Below the pieces are notes generated by a model, which did not search any database, was not told where the DNA came from, and worked only from the letters and a program-made list of their open reading frames with translations. A stretch of DNA of 64,000 bases from Sclerotinia nivalis. Taxonomy: Eukaryota; Ascomycota; Leotiomycetes; Helotiales; Sclerotiniaceae. The stretch covers positions 4,402,001 to 4,466,000 of the forward strand of contig JAPEIS010000001.1 in assembly GCA_029531795.1 (NCBI GenBank), in the 5' to 3' direction. Shown here piece by piece: positions 35,801 through 48,340 of this stretch (position 1 is the first letter of the stretch; each line of letters starts with the position of its first letter). The position numbers and the translations under genes are program-made.

Positions 35801-36033
35801 GGATCATTGGTAAAACTTGTGGCAACTCTCAAGTGGTTGTTATCGATTTCTTGCTCATGATGGTGGTCATGATGGTCATGATTATCTTCGTAAGGGTGTT
35901 CACCTCGTAAAGTTCCATCTTCGTCAGACGAGCGATGTCCCTGCCGGGATGATTCTTGGTGATCATTATGTTGAGGGTCTGTTGAAAATGCCGGGAACGA
36001 GTATTGTTCCTTCTCTAGAATTGGTGTCGACAT
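32882..36033 (-). CDS. MscS-family mechanosensitive channel with EF-hand (Msy1/Msy2-like)
   Basis: Three exons (complement of 35332-36033, 34692-35272, 32882-34640) encode 1013 residues. Fungal relatives are Ca2+-regulated channels of ER and nuclear envelope in the hypo-osmotic response. Residues 1-150 are disordered, with a His/Asp-rich patch ([18 protein letters not shown]). Several TMs follow ([68 protein letters not shown]). A canonical EF-hand lies at 481-492 ([12 protein letters not shown]). Then come the pore helices ([40 protein letters not shown]) and the MscS beta domain ([30 protein letters not shown]). The final 250 residues are Ser/Arg/Pro-rich and disordered. Splice junctions LAR/IIAK and HQ-V-ILQ preserve the family sequence. 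Confidence 0.92.
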
Positions 36034-38769
36034 GATGTATTTTTATTTTAAGTTGAATGATTTTTGACCCGATTTCCCAAAGTGAGTAATATGGGGAAGG
36101 GGAAGATCTGGCTGCAAAACTGGGCCCAAGATCAACCCCACGATCTCATGGAAGATAAGGGTGTTCAATAATAGATCTGTGAAGACTCTTGATTATGAAA
36201 AATGGACTGTGACCCAGGGATTGAAAACTTTGTAGATTGAATGGAAATCTAGATATTCCCCCAAAGTCGATCAATCTAGTTGAAGATCGTAAGTTCTCGA
36301 TGGGGCGATGGGGATTGTTTGATATATGGGTATTTGGAAATGGAAAGAGAAAGTGCCTCGGAGGAGAAACAAGAAAATGGACAAAGCGAGAGTGACGACG
36401 TGATGATAAAAGCGACAGTGGGGAAGATAAGTTGACGGTGGAGAGTGAAGCAGGAGAGAGTGAAGGGTAGGGTGAGGATTAGAAGAAGTGGAGAGGCGGG
36501 AGACTTTGAGTATTGTCTGAATTAGAATTCTTATGATTTGCCATGGAAATATTGGATATCGGTAACATCTCTTTAACTAGGGATCTTGGTAGTGTCTCGA
36601 TGCTCCACTTGAACGATTGAGATTCTGTAGTGTTTAGGGATTCATTGAGTTATGGATTTATGGGTTTATAGCTTTAGTTTCCTATAGTTTCTCAATAAGT
36701 TTTGTTCCCCTGGTACGTGTCAAGAAGATCTAATCATATAATCATACAGATTTCCATAATGTAAATTTAATATACTTCTCTGATTGGCTTGAAAAAAGGT
36801 ACCCAGCAAATGTTTTTGGCCCGTCTCTTCTTGGCATGCGAAGGTGACCAAACTGACGTCATAAGATGTCAGGGTGGATTGTCCCAAGTTGCTGCTGTGA
36901 TGGCGCACGCACATAAAGGGAAAAGAGTCAAAGTTATTCGGAAAAGGAATCCGATTCTAGGTGAGATTTGTGTTAAATATTATAAAGTACCTAGAGAAGA
37001 CAGGTGAAGAAAGTAGTTAGATTTGAATGTATTTTTGACCAAGACAAACAATTTGTGTTATCTCGAAATTTTGAGAGATGGAATAATAGCCTTGGCAATA
37101 ACTCAACGTCCGCTTACTTGTACTTCCCAGCCCTGTAATTCATGTCTCTTAGAGTCTCAGGTCCTTTCAACCCCTGAAATTCCCGAATTTTGAAAAGGCT
37201 TAAGCCAAGCGAGCATAGAGCGTGTGTCGGGTACAGAGCCGACCCTTCCCTCCCGTCGTCCAGATCTTATGTGTCGATGAGGCGTGGAGTTTCCTATTCT
37301 TTTTCTTCTTCTATTCTTTCTCTCTGGATGGTTCATTGTCATTGCGTCTCAAAAATTGACCACATCCCAGAGCTCGACAGTTAGATCTTTTCACTGACCC
37401 AATTTTTCCTCTTGTCGCTCCCGCTATAACACACTAAGTTGGGGGATCGATCAAAAAGGGTTGCATTTTTGGTTCGTATTAATTGTCGATCACTGCATCG
37501 GCTTGCGTACTCACAAATCGAGGGTCATGGAACCACTTTTTTCATTTCTTGATTATTGAATTTGTTTTCTCTTATAAGTTCAATGGGTTTTGGATCTGCT
37601 AAGCGATACATCGAGACCCGGTGAAATTGTGGAATGGTGGAACCCTTCAAAGATGGAATCATGGATATCGCTGTGTAAAGCTGCGGTGCTATTCACGGTG
37701 AAGCAATTAACATGATGTTTCTTGACTAACAGTACTGGAAGGCGTATTCCTTTTCCCTGGACTGTACAACTTCGGTTTCGAATGGTGGTACGTTGTTACC
37801 TCCGCTAGTTCATCTTGTTGTTCACTCTATCCTATCTCCTCTATTGTACAGAGATTGATATTGATATTGATAGATGTCGTGGTTCGCGATTCCTTTTTTC
37901 ACCTTGTCTCACTGGACTGATGAAGTTGTAAGATGATGGGCAGATGCTTTGTGTCTTTCGATTTGTTTCATGTGATAAGACTTTGATAGGATAACATTCA
38001 ATTCGAATTCCATGTCAGAGTCTAATTTTGCGAATCTTGTCTTCCTTCTTTTCGTCCCAAAAGAGCAAACTTTGACCATGCATATATTAGCGGTTGAATC
38101 TTATCTGCCCAGCCAATATCAAAGGTTGTGTATCTCGACTAATCATATATTCATCATTTGTTGCATATCTGAGTCTCGGATGCTTGCTTTCGTGTTTTTC
38201 CAAAAGTCCAAGTGATCACCAAATTGACAACTATTCTGAGACTGGGCTGACTTGTCATTCGCGTCCCTTGACCCCTTTGTCAAGGTTAGAGCACTAGTAT
38301 AAACACAGTGGAATCTTATCGGCTCAATTGGTAAGGTATTATAATGGAGAGGTCAATATGTGTGTAAAAACTCTAATCTAGCCTATATACAGCTTGCTTA
38401 CTCAGCTTGCTTATTCAGCATAATTCCTGACACCCTTCATTGAATCACATGAAGATAAGAGCTTATCTTGCGATAACGTTTTACTTTATCTAGAAACAAC
38501 TTCCTTTTTGAGATTTGAGTGTGTAGAGCAAACCATAAGTGAATTGGAACCCCGCGCGCTCAATCAAAGAATGATTTTACCCCGGCGTATATTAAGGTCT
38601 CTACTAACCTCAAGACCATCAAATTGTTATTCAATAAGCAAGTTTTAAAATTCATTCTGGGAAAATACCATTGCTAAGATCTATCAAAGATAAAACTCTA
38701 CCCCTCCTAAGCCCCTTTCTTTACCCCGCGTCAGTCCGTAGCATTCGATCCAGCCTCGCATTTTCGACC
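36034..38769. other. Intergenic; promoters of the MscS gene and threonine aldolase
   Basis: About 2.7 kb. A GA-rich (CT on the minus strand) block at about 36340-36500 suits the MscS promoter. A CT tract at 37290-37330 is promoter-like on plus. No gene is supported. The frame of the next gene is open upstream to 38671 without an ATG. Confidence 0.5.
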
Positions 38770-40038
38770 ATGGCAGCTAAAGGAAAGGAATTGGGAATAG
38801 ATGATTTGAAAGGTCTTGGTGGAACAACTGATCTATCCCCAACTCCTGAACCTCATCATGAAATCAATGCTTGGTCTGGTCCGGGACAAGCAGCATTTGA
38901 CTTTCGCAGTATGAGTCTCATTTATTCCCCACTCAAGTAACAACTGACATTTGTACCAGGCGATGTAGTGACTACTCCCACCAAATCCATGCTAACAGCA
39001 ATTCAAAACACTACCCTTCTCGATGACGTCTTCGCCGAAGACCCAACAACCAATTCACTCGAATCCTACCTGGCACAAATTACCGAGCATGAGTCCGCCA
39101 TTTTTGTCCTCTCCGGTACAATGGGTAATCAAATTGCGCTCCGCTCTCATCTTACTCAGCCTCCCCACTCTGTCCTCTGCGATCATCGTGCACACATTCT
39201 TGAATGGGAAGCTGGCGGTACTGCATCCTTGTGTGGGGCTCTCGTCAAAGGGGTTGTGCCTAGTAATGGTGTATACTTGACTCTCAAGGACGTAGAGAAA
39301 TATGTTACGATTAGCGATGATATACATTCATGTCCAACGAGAGTTATAAGTTTGGAAAATACATTGGTGGGTACAATTATGCCACTTGAGGAGGTCAAGG
39401 CCATAGCAGGATTCGCAAGGAAACATGGTATAAAAGTGCATATGGACGGAGCTAGAATCTGGGAAGCAGTTGTTGCAGGAGCTGGATCTTTAACAGATTT
39501 CACTAAAGAATGTGATAGTGTGAGTTTATGTTTTAGCAAGGGATTAGGGGCACCAGTAGGTAGTATGCTAGTTGGCAAGAAAGATTTCATCAAGCATGCT
39601 CGATGGGTACGAAAGAGTATTGGAGGTGGACTTCGTCAAGCTGGTGTATTGACCGCGGCTGCGAGAATTGCGGTCGATGAAACGTTTGGAAAGGGTCCAA
39701 ATGGAGAAGGAGGTCTCTTGCGTGAAAGTCATAAGACGGCAAAGAAGATCGCAACTTTATGGGAAGGATTAGGTGGGAAATTGCAGCAACCGACGGAAAC
39801 TAATATGGTATGGTTAGATTTAGAAGATGCGGGGATTTCAGCCGAAGAATTTAGGGAGTTGGGGAAGGAAAAGGGTTTGAAGCTTTTGGCTGGGAGATTA
39901 GTGGTGCATTATCAGATTGGGGAAGAGGCAGTGAAGAAGTTGGAGGAGATTATGAAGGTTATTTTAGAAAGAAAGGGAAAGTGTAGTGAGGTTGCGAGTA
40001 AAGAGAAAAAGATTGGTGAGAAGGATTATGGGACTTGA
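38770..40038 (+). CDS. L-threonine aldolase (PLP-dependent, Gly1-type)
   Basis: Two exons (38770-38908, 38960-40038) encode 405 residues. The enzyme cleaves threonine to glycine and acetaldehyde in the cytosol using pyridoxal phosphate. The ATG at 38770 has good context (ACCATGG); a 33-codon open extension upstream lacks an ATG. The fold-type I sequence includes FRSDVVTTPTKSML at the start of the catalytic domain, FVLSGTMGNQIAL (cofactor phosphate region), DHRAHILEWEAGG, VHMDGARIWEA (the PLP-ring Asp), and CFSKGLGAPVGSML with the Schiff-base lysine K240. The C-terminus is a Lys/Glu-rich tail (CSEVASKEKKIGEKDYGT) beyond the usual domain end. Assignment is firm; allo versus threo stereospecificity is not visible. 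Confidence 0.93.
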
Positions 40039-43000
40039 GGGAATGGATGTGCATGCATAGGATATTTTGAGGTCTTTGAGGAGGCGGGTACTTTCCTCAT
40101 TTGTTGATATGATTCCTTGATATGATGTCTGGTAGTCGAAGTTTATACATGGAAAGCAGAAAGGCTAGACTAGAGAGTCGAGATGTAGATTTCAAGATCA
40201 ATTAGATATGATATGATATGACTTTACATTTCATGAATAAATGGCATGATGAATCTTTTCAATCTCGTGTTTAAAAGAAGAACTTATTTGGCCGTTTCGG
40301 CTAAAAGTTACTAGGTATGTGACGGGAGTGAAGCTATTAGGCCGAATATTGAAATGGAAATGGAAAAGGAAAATTAGGACTGCGTAGGTGGACGTAGGTA
40401 TATTTAAAAGTGCTAAAATCTAGATTGTTGGTTAGTTGGGGAGTTGGATGTGGGATGTGGGATGTAGAATGTGGGATGTAGAATGTGGGATGTGGGATGT
40501 GGGATGGAAACTTGTGGCTTTTATGTTATTTTATTTTTGTGGGGGTGTTGAAGTTCTTTTGATTCCGGTTTGGATGTTTGGGGATTTGGAGAGGAAATTT
40601 GGAAAGGAAATTTGGGAATGAAATTTGGGAATGGGGAAATGGGTTGGGGTTGGGGTTGTGATGATTATTTTTTTTGTTGTTGGGGTTTGGGATTTGGGAT
40701 TTAGATATTTGATAGGGTAGGGTAGGTGTTTATATATGTATATATGTATCCTCCTCTTTCCCATCATGTTGATCTCCATCCTTGACATACTCATCACATT
40801 GTTTGTATTTTCTTCTTCGTTTATGTGAGGAATTGATTCGTATCTATTTATCTATTCCATTAGTCTAATCTAATTCGAGTTCATTTCCGTGCTTGACTTT
40901 ATTGTTTGTGCGTGTGCCCTGTGGTTCATACATACAATCCTCTTGTTCATCATACATTAGAGAGATGTAATAACGTTCTAAAACTCCTCGTGCTCGAAAA
41001 CGTTCAGCTGAAGTCATGAGTCCTGATCCTGAAATAGATGTCATATCGTAGTTATGGAACGCATGTTATGCGGTCTGAGTTTGGAAATTGGAAACGTAGG
41101 GGTTTGACTGTGTGATTGGGATTGCTGTCTTCGCGCGAGGATTGGGTTTCTGAGATAGGAGATTGTTTAAGTTTAGGTTTAAGAGTTGGGTTTCCAAACG
41201 GGGAAGATGTTAATATGTTTTGGATTGTGTTGGTGTGTTCGTATTTTAAGGTGTTGCTGGCTGAAAGAATGAGGGAGAGTGGGCTATTGTTGGGATTAGA
41301 GATGGAATGTGATGCGTTCGAATGAAAGGAAAATTATAGTAAGGATTCTGACTCTTTAGATACAGTAGTGAAAGAGCACACCATTCTATTAGGACTAACC
41401 CGAAAAGACATGATAACTTCAACGCCATTCTTGCTATTCCCTGAGTGTTTTCAACGAAGAGCATTCCAACAACTTCTTTACCTGATCCTTCTAGATTTTG
41501 CTAATGAAATGAGTCAACAAGGGATGTACACCGATTGACCGTCAGTGGTTCTATGAATCATCATCTAAACTTTCCATTGCACAGAGACTCGGAGAGAAGT
41601 TGATGACGGGCGCGGGGCTGATTTGATATCATGGGAATGAAAGTGGTGTTGTGGATGTGAAACTGTGGCAGGTAGTGTGAACTGGGGTTGAGTAAAATCG
41701 CACTTGGGATACTTCATTCAGCTAGATGATAAAACATGGCATGATCCACAACTTTGTCGCACTACATGGTTTCCACTGAATCACTATTAATTGGGGAACT
41801 GGATGTAATGGATTTTCTATCTCCTGCACGTGGAACTAACACCTGCTAAACCACTGCTTCAGATGTAACGTGAGATAGTACTAGGTTGGCTCTTTTTCAA
41901 GTCACTACGTCGAACTGGTTATTCTTGTATGTGTGAAGAGGGTTGATTTATCTTTTTCGTACTAGAATCGCATCTGCTATATTATGCCTAACAACATGGT
42001 TGAAGAGGCTTCGCTTGTTGGCAAATTTTCAAGAGCCTGAAGTGGAACTAGTCCTATAATACTACTTGATGACTACTACTGAAAAGTAACTTAAGTAGGA
42101 TTAATGGAAATAAAGCATCACTGTTGTTGCCATTTGCTCGTACAACTGATGTATGTCAACTCATGAATATTGATAGTACAACCTCGTAGGCAGCCTGGAT
42201 GTAATGGCTCTAGAATTATTTTTGAAAGAAGTTTAAAACATTAATATTTGGTTTGAATGTCGTAGATACATTTGGTACGGCCAGAACATAGAACCAAACT
42301 TATGTAATCTTTTCCATTATATTTCAATCTCCAGAGACTTAGAAATTTAGATCATGCAAACAATCTACTAGACAAATTGTATAAGAATGAAGAGGAGATA
42401 CGAGTTGAAAGAAGGCAAGAATGGACAAGAATGATGATAATGGCAGTATATGATATGAAATGTTGTGAAAGGAGAAATACCATTTGCAGAATGTAAACAT
42501 ATTGACCTAAGCAGAAATTTCTGGTGTGAATAGAGACACAGGTAAGCAATTGCGGGAATGAAAACATTATTTCCAAACATAGATTCACCACCAGACTCGT
42601 GAACCCCTGATCAGAGCAAGAACCGCACATAATAGAATCTCTATCTATTCATAACCTGGAGATAAATTTTCACGAAATTATGAAGCCTAGCTCCCCTTAC
42701 TCGAAACCATGATACAGGTTCAAAGATTGTTCGGTAATGATTTATCTTTGTGGATTTTGGACGTAGTCAAGACCGCATTGTACTCAGACACAAGTTGTGG
42801 CTAATAGCCATGCGATGTCCCCTTGACATATCTTATTCTGACTGATTTTATTCACATATTAAGTTGATGGTATAAATAGATGTACCAAATCGTTGTGATG
42901 CTCACTGCACATGTAAGTCCTGCTTGGTGATAACAGTGTTTGGTTCGATCTGTTTCATTATATAGTGGAAGCTGCTAATTGAAGTTTTAAAAGGAATTAG

Positions 43001-43461
43001 GGAATATCGCTATCGCATATGATTCCATTATGTTCATTAGACATATTAACCACGATCAAGAACAAAGTAGCATATCGGTTTGAGGTTTGATCATAATGAT
43101 GCTTAGTGTTTTACAGTATTCGGAAGTATCGGCTGATATATTTTCCATTCCGAAACGACTAGCTGTGTTTGGGATTAGCATCAATTACTCCCAAAAGCCT
43201 CGGTCCATACACAAATCCTAGACACCGACTGCTGGTTAATCACTTCTTTTATGAAGGAGAGCTCCGAGGAATATTGTAAGTCGTTCATTTTAGGAATGAG
43301 ACTGATTTATTTCAAGTCTCTTCTCAAGTTTAAACAAAAATAACTGAAGTAAGACAGCTGTCAAGTACGACAAGGGACTATTGCCGACACATAGGGTAGC
43401 TCTAGCTCCCAGGTAGCTACACCATACCGCATCCACGAGCTCGTGAAACGATCAATCAAGA
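40039..43461. other. Intergenic, no gene seen
   Basis: About 3.4 kb, AT-rich beyond 41700. It contains the GGGATGT heptamer repeat (40446-40506), a G/T-rich continuation to 40710, and a TATATGTATA stretch near 40733-40748. Short open stretches at 41116-41464 and 42352-42630 have no domain. The right end is the PEX6 promoter. Confidence 0.5.
40446..40506. repeat. Heptamer tandem repeat (GGGATGT/AGAATGT)
   Basis: About eight consecutive 7-bp units, GGGATGT alternating with two AGAATGT variants. Confidence 0.85.
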
Positions 43462-46400
43462 ATGTCAATAACCTCCAACAACACCATGGCATCCTTTGCA
43501 CAAAGCAAGAAACGGAAAAGAAGGCGTCAAGATAAGGCATCCATTTCAGCAAGATTGATTCTGGATGAGCATGTGAAAGGGGATGTGGGAATCATATCTG
43601 AGGATTTGACAAAAGATCTGTTTTTAGGCGGTGTGTCTGGGGAAACGGTGCAGTACATTGCAATATCTCCCTGGAGCCCTTCTAAAGTAGTCGAAGACTC
43701 AACATGGACTGTTCTTCCTGTCAGGTCCTCAAATACTTTGGCACATTCCACCGTACAATTCTCACCGGACTCACCGACTCTACAAGCATTCGCCGAAGCC
43801 CTTCAAAGGGTTGCTTCCTCAAAATTATCGAGCAATAGCAGAAGCGGGATTGAAATACGCGTTCTAGATATCGTACCATTACCTTTAGATACAATTTTTG
43901 TTACAATTGAGGGGGAGTCGGCGAAGAGATTAGAAAATGGAGAAGGGACATTCCACGGAGAACATCCGCAGACGAACGGACACTCAAAGTCATCTAGGAA
44001 TGGGGTAAGCCCAGAGGATAAACTGACCAAGGCGATTCGAGAAGCTTTAAGATCGTTGAAAGTCGTTCATACAGGAGATTATGTTCAATTACCTTTACAA
44101 CCGCATCCTATCACCCATGTTCCTCCCCCTCCTGCAAAAGTTACTCTTAGCGAGCCTGTGGGACAAGGACTACTGTCGCCAAAAACCAAAATAATTGTCA
44201 CACAAACTGGCCATCATGCAAAAAATCAACTAAAACAAACGCCTATCCCAATGAGCGGAGGGCTGAATCAAGTGACGGAAGAGGACGAAGATACAAGTAA
44301 TGACCAATTCTATTCCGCTGCCGAGGACAGATATAAAACCGATACTGCTTTTGAGGAGGAATCTGATTATGTTACAGAAACAGAAACAGACACAGAGCTA
44401 GAAAGTAGTGGCGATAATGATAGTCTTTCGGATGATTCCATGGACGATATGATCTCCCTACAAGCACCCATGCTACCAGCTCACAACGCCAGCGGAATTT
44501 CGACGATACAACCGGGATCTCCCCAAACAGTTGTACCCGGCGGACGAAGAACGAATGGTGTCGCTACGCCAGGTTCCGTATTCTCCTCTTTCACGACAAC
44601 TACTCGTGCTGGTGGGCAAAGTGGAAGATTGTTCAAAACGCAAGGACTAGCTACACCACTTTCCGACGATATGCTGCACCCCAAGCCCAATGCCGACGAT
44701 GATGAGGAGGCGAGGATATTCGTTGATATCAACTCTCTAACCAAGATTGGGTGCTTTTCAGGAGATTGGGTAAGGTTAGAGGCAGCCGCAGAACCTCCTG
44801 CCAATGGTGTTGGTATTTGGGGCCTAGGAAGCTTTGGGGAGGCAGAGGAAGAAAAGCCCTGGCGGCCTGTGAAGGTTTTTGGTCTCCCGGAAAACTATTC
44901 ACACCGTCCCATGACCAAAATACCACGTGGTAAACAGGAGGGTCGAAGACTGTCTTTTTTTGAGTCACAGGTTCAGAAACCAGCCACCCCATCGGTTTAC
45001 ATGTCACCTATCCTCCTCGCAAATTTGGAGAACACCTCATACTGTCGCATTGCTCCTCTGAAACTAGCATCACAAGCAATAACAATGAAAGCGCCATCAG
45101 CTAAGATTACTAGCTTTTCTTGCCCCCCTGTGGCCAAGGAGTTAACTCTCATGAAGATCTCCACCCCTGCTTCTAACGAGCGCACTTTGCAAAACGCTTT
45201 GTTTGCTGGACTGAAAAAGCATTTCGCTGGAAAAACGAGAATCGTAAGAAAGGGTGATCTCATTGCTGTCCCAATTGATGAAGCGCTTGGTCGGACTCTA
45301 AGTCAATCATCTACAAGCGAGGACCTTGAAATCGATGATATGTTATCAAACGCAAAACTCAATGACTCCGAACCTAGTAAATCAACCAAGACGAGCGGAG
45401 TCGCTTGGTATAGAGTAAGCTACGTTGGTTTGACGAAGGACAATCCGGAAGGTAGCGAGGATGAGGACGTGTGGGGAGGTGTTGCCTCGATTGACGCCTC
45501 GAACACACGTATGATGCAATCTGGGAGTGAAAATAGTCGATTACCTGCAACTACGGAGAATTCCTGGGAATATTACTTGGGGCTCAAGTCGATATCTAAG
45601 AATGATCTGGAATCTACGGCAATACCGGAAATAAAAAGACCACATGTCACGACTTTGCAACGACGATTGAGAGAATTGATAGCCACAGCCACAAGCCCTA
45701 GAGCTATACATCTGAAGCTACCACCACTTGCAATATTACTTGCGTCTACGCAACGTGGCATTGGAAAAACAACATTAGCAACCAAAGCTTGTGCAGATAT
45801 TGGTTTACATACCTTTAAGCTTGATGCTGTCGATATCGTCGGCGAAGGTGGAGCTGGGAGCGACGTCAAAACTGCCGGATTTCTGGAAGCGCGTGCTGAA
45901 AGGGCTATGAACTGCGGTCCCGAGTTTTGCGCACTTCTTATACGTCACATCGAATCGCTCACGGCGGACAGAATGGTCACTACATTAAAAGACATTCAAA
46001 GTGGAACGAGAGTCATTATTGCGACCACAACCGAGGTCGACAAGATTCCAGACGGTATCCGAGGCTTGTTCACTCACGAACTTGAAATGACTGCTCCTGA
46101 TGAGTGGGAGCGGGAGGGAATACTTCGTGCTATAATCGATGACCAAGCTATTGATCTCGCACTGGACGTAGATCTTAGTTCAGTCGCTGTAAAAACTGCC
46201 GCTCTTGTGGCTGGAGATCTAGTTGATGTTGTGGATCGAGCTCTTGTGGCACGTAACGCTCGGATAGAAATACTCGCAGCTGCATCTACCAATGCTGAAA
46301 ATGTTGTTACAGTTCGCGATATTCTTGTTTCTGGTGGGGCGGCAGGTCGTTGCCTTATCAAAGCAGATTTTGATTTTGCAGTAGACGCCGCACGGAAGAA

Positions 46401-47682
46401 TTTTGCTGATTCTATTGGCGCACCTAAGATTCCCAATGTTGGTTGGGATGATGTAGGTGGTCTATCTAATGTGAAGGATGCAGTAATGGAGACCATTCAA
46501 TTACCTCTTGAGCGACCAGAATTATTCGCAAAAGGCATGAAGAAAAGGTCTGGCATTTTGTTCTATGGTCCTCCTGGTACTGGAAAGACTCTACTTGCGA
46601 AGGCTATTGCTACGGAATTCAGTCTCAATTTCTTCAGTGTCAAGGGTCCGGAGTTACTGAACATGTACATTGGTGAATCTGAGGCCAATGTTCGGCGAGT
46701 CTTCCAACGTGCGCGTGATGCACGACCTTGTGTTGTTTTCTTCGACGAGCTTGACTCTGTGGCACCTAAGAGGGGCAATCAAGGAGACAGTGGTGGAGTC
46801 ATGGACCGTATTGTGTCACAATTATTGGCGGAGTTAGATGGCATGTCTGATGGGGATGACGGTGGTGGAGGTGTCTTTGTCATTGGTGCAACTAATCGAC
46901 CGGATCTTTTGGATGCAGCATTATTGAGACCAGGAAGATTTGACAAGATGTTGTACTTGGGAGTAAGTGATACGCACGAAAAGCAAGAGACGATTTTGGA
47001 GGCTTTAACAAGGAAGTAAGTTATCTAATATCTATTCATGTTGAATCGCACTGACTCCAATAGATTTACGCTCTCCCCTACGCTATCCCTTTCACGTGTC
47101 GCTGCCGCACTTCCATTTACATACACCGGAGCAGATTTTTATGCTCTTTGTTCTGATGCTATGCTGAAAGCTGTAACTCGTCAAGCATCACTTGTGGACA
47201 CACATGTCGCCGAACTCAACTCCCAACGCGGAAGCGAGGGCAAAGGAAAGGTCTCAACAGCATATTGGTTTGATCATTATGCGAAAGAAGATGATTTGCG
47301 TGTGGTAGTACAAGAAGAGGATTTTGAAGCTGCAGGAAGAGAGTTAGTTCCTAGTGTTAGTGCAGGAGAATTGGAGCATTATGCAAGAGTTAGAAGTCAA
47401 TTCGAGAGCGTGAAAGAAAAGGATAAAGGTGCGCAAAGACCTACCTCATCGGGAAGTTCAAGGAGTTCGAGAAAAGGGAAAGGAAAAGGAAGAGTAGATG
47501 CTAAAGGCAAAGGAAAGGCGAAAGACATGGATGGACGGGATGAGAACGCCGAAGATGGTTATTATAATGGCAGTGATGGAGAACAACTTAATGGTACAAT
47601 CAGAGTGAAGGGAAAAGGGAGGGAGACTGTACAAGGATTATTTCAGGATGGAAGTATGGAGGATGAAGAGAATTTATATTGA
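43462..47682 (+). CDS. Peroxisomal AAA ATPase Pex6 (peroxin-6)
   Basis: Two exons (43462-47015, 47064-47682) encode 1390 residues. Pex6 forms the hetero-hexameric motor with Pex1 that extracts ubiquitinated Pex5 from the peroxisomal membrane. The N-terminal 700 residues include a basic start (KKRKRRRQDK), substrate/partner-binding domains and an acidic insert (YVTETETDTELESSGDND). AAA D1 is degenerate: the P-loop reads ASTQRGIGKTT (residues 761-771) and the Walker B position reads LLIRHIESL with no DE pair. D2 is canonical: GPPGTGKT (1036-1043), FFDELDS (D1095, E1096), and GATNRPDLLDAALLRPGRFD as sensor/arginine finger. The C-terminus adds a Lys/Gly-rich low-complexity tail (GKGKGRVDAKGKGKAKD). 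Degenerate D1 plus active D2 is the Pex6 signature. MASF at codon 9 is an alternative start. Confidence 0.94.
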
Positions 47683-48340
47683 TGATGTATAAGCATATAT
47701 GAGGAGGATGTATCTACTGAAGAGGAAGATAATATATAATTGATAAAGAACATAACCATATATACACCACCCGGGCTCTATATAAACTCAGACTATACTT
47801 CTAAGTTACTCTATCCTATTTGCTGTGGGAACATAAACCGTCTCGTGATTTTTGAATCGTTATTTATATTATCACTCTCAGACGTCATCAGATGAGCTGA
47901 CCCCCTGTTAATTTCATGTCAGCATAAATAAGCTTTCTTTCACAATGTAAGAATCCCACATATTCAGTCAAATTTCAGCCAATCAAATAATAATCCGATG
48001 ACAATTATCCAACGGTGCAGCACATGTGCATGGCCGGGGGAATTGATACAGAAACATGAATTTCCCATTGTTTGTTTGGTAAAGGTATCACATTTCCTAC
48101 TTGTTTTTGTGCGCATTTCGTTTTTCTTGTTTGGGAGGTTATTATCTCTATAATTACTTATACAACTTCTTGTTTTCTTTCGCTGGCTCGTAAAGAAATT
48201 GCTCGCGTTTTTTGAATTTGATTGGGAGGTTTGTCTGTTTGAGTTGGATTTGTAGATTGCGAAAGACAGGAGGCAGGGGCAGGGGATAAAAGATCGTCAT
48301 AGTTTCCATGATTTCAAGAGCTCCACTCGAGCAAATTTGA
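47683..48340. other. Intergenic; PEX6 3' UTR and lipase promoter
   Basis: 658 bp between same-strand genes, with no other gene supported. Confidence 0.6.

Noticed and set aside
38318..38390. Possible tRNA (GGCTCAATTGGTAAGG resembles a D-arm/A-box)
   Set aside because: No B-box (GGTTCRANYCC), no acceptor-stem pairing or anticodon arm could be found.
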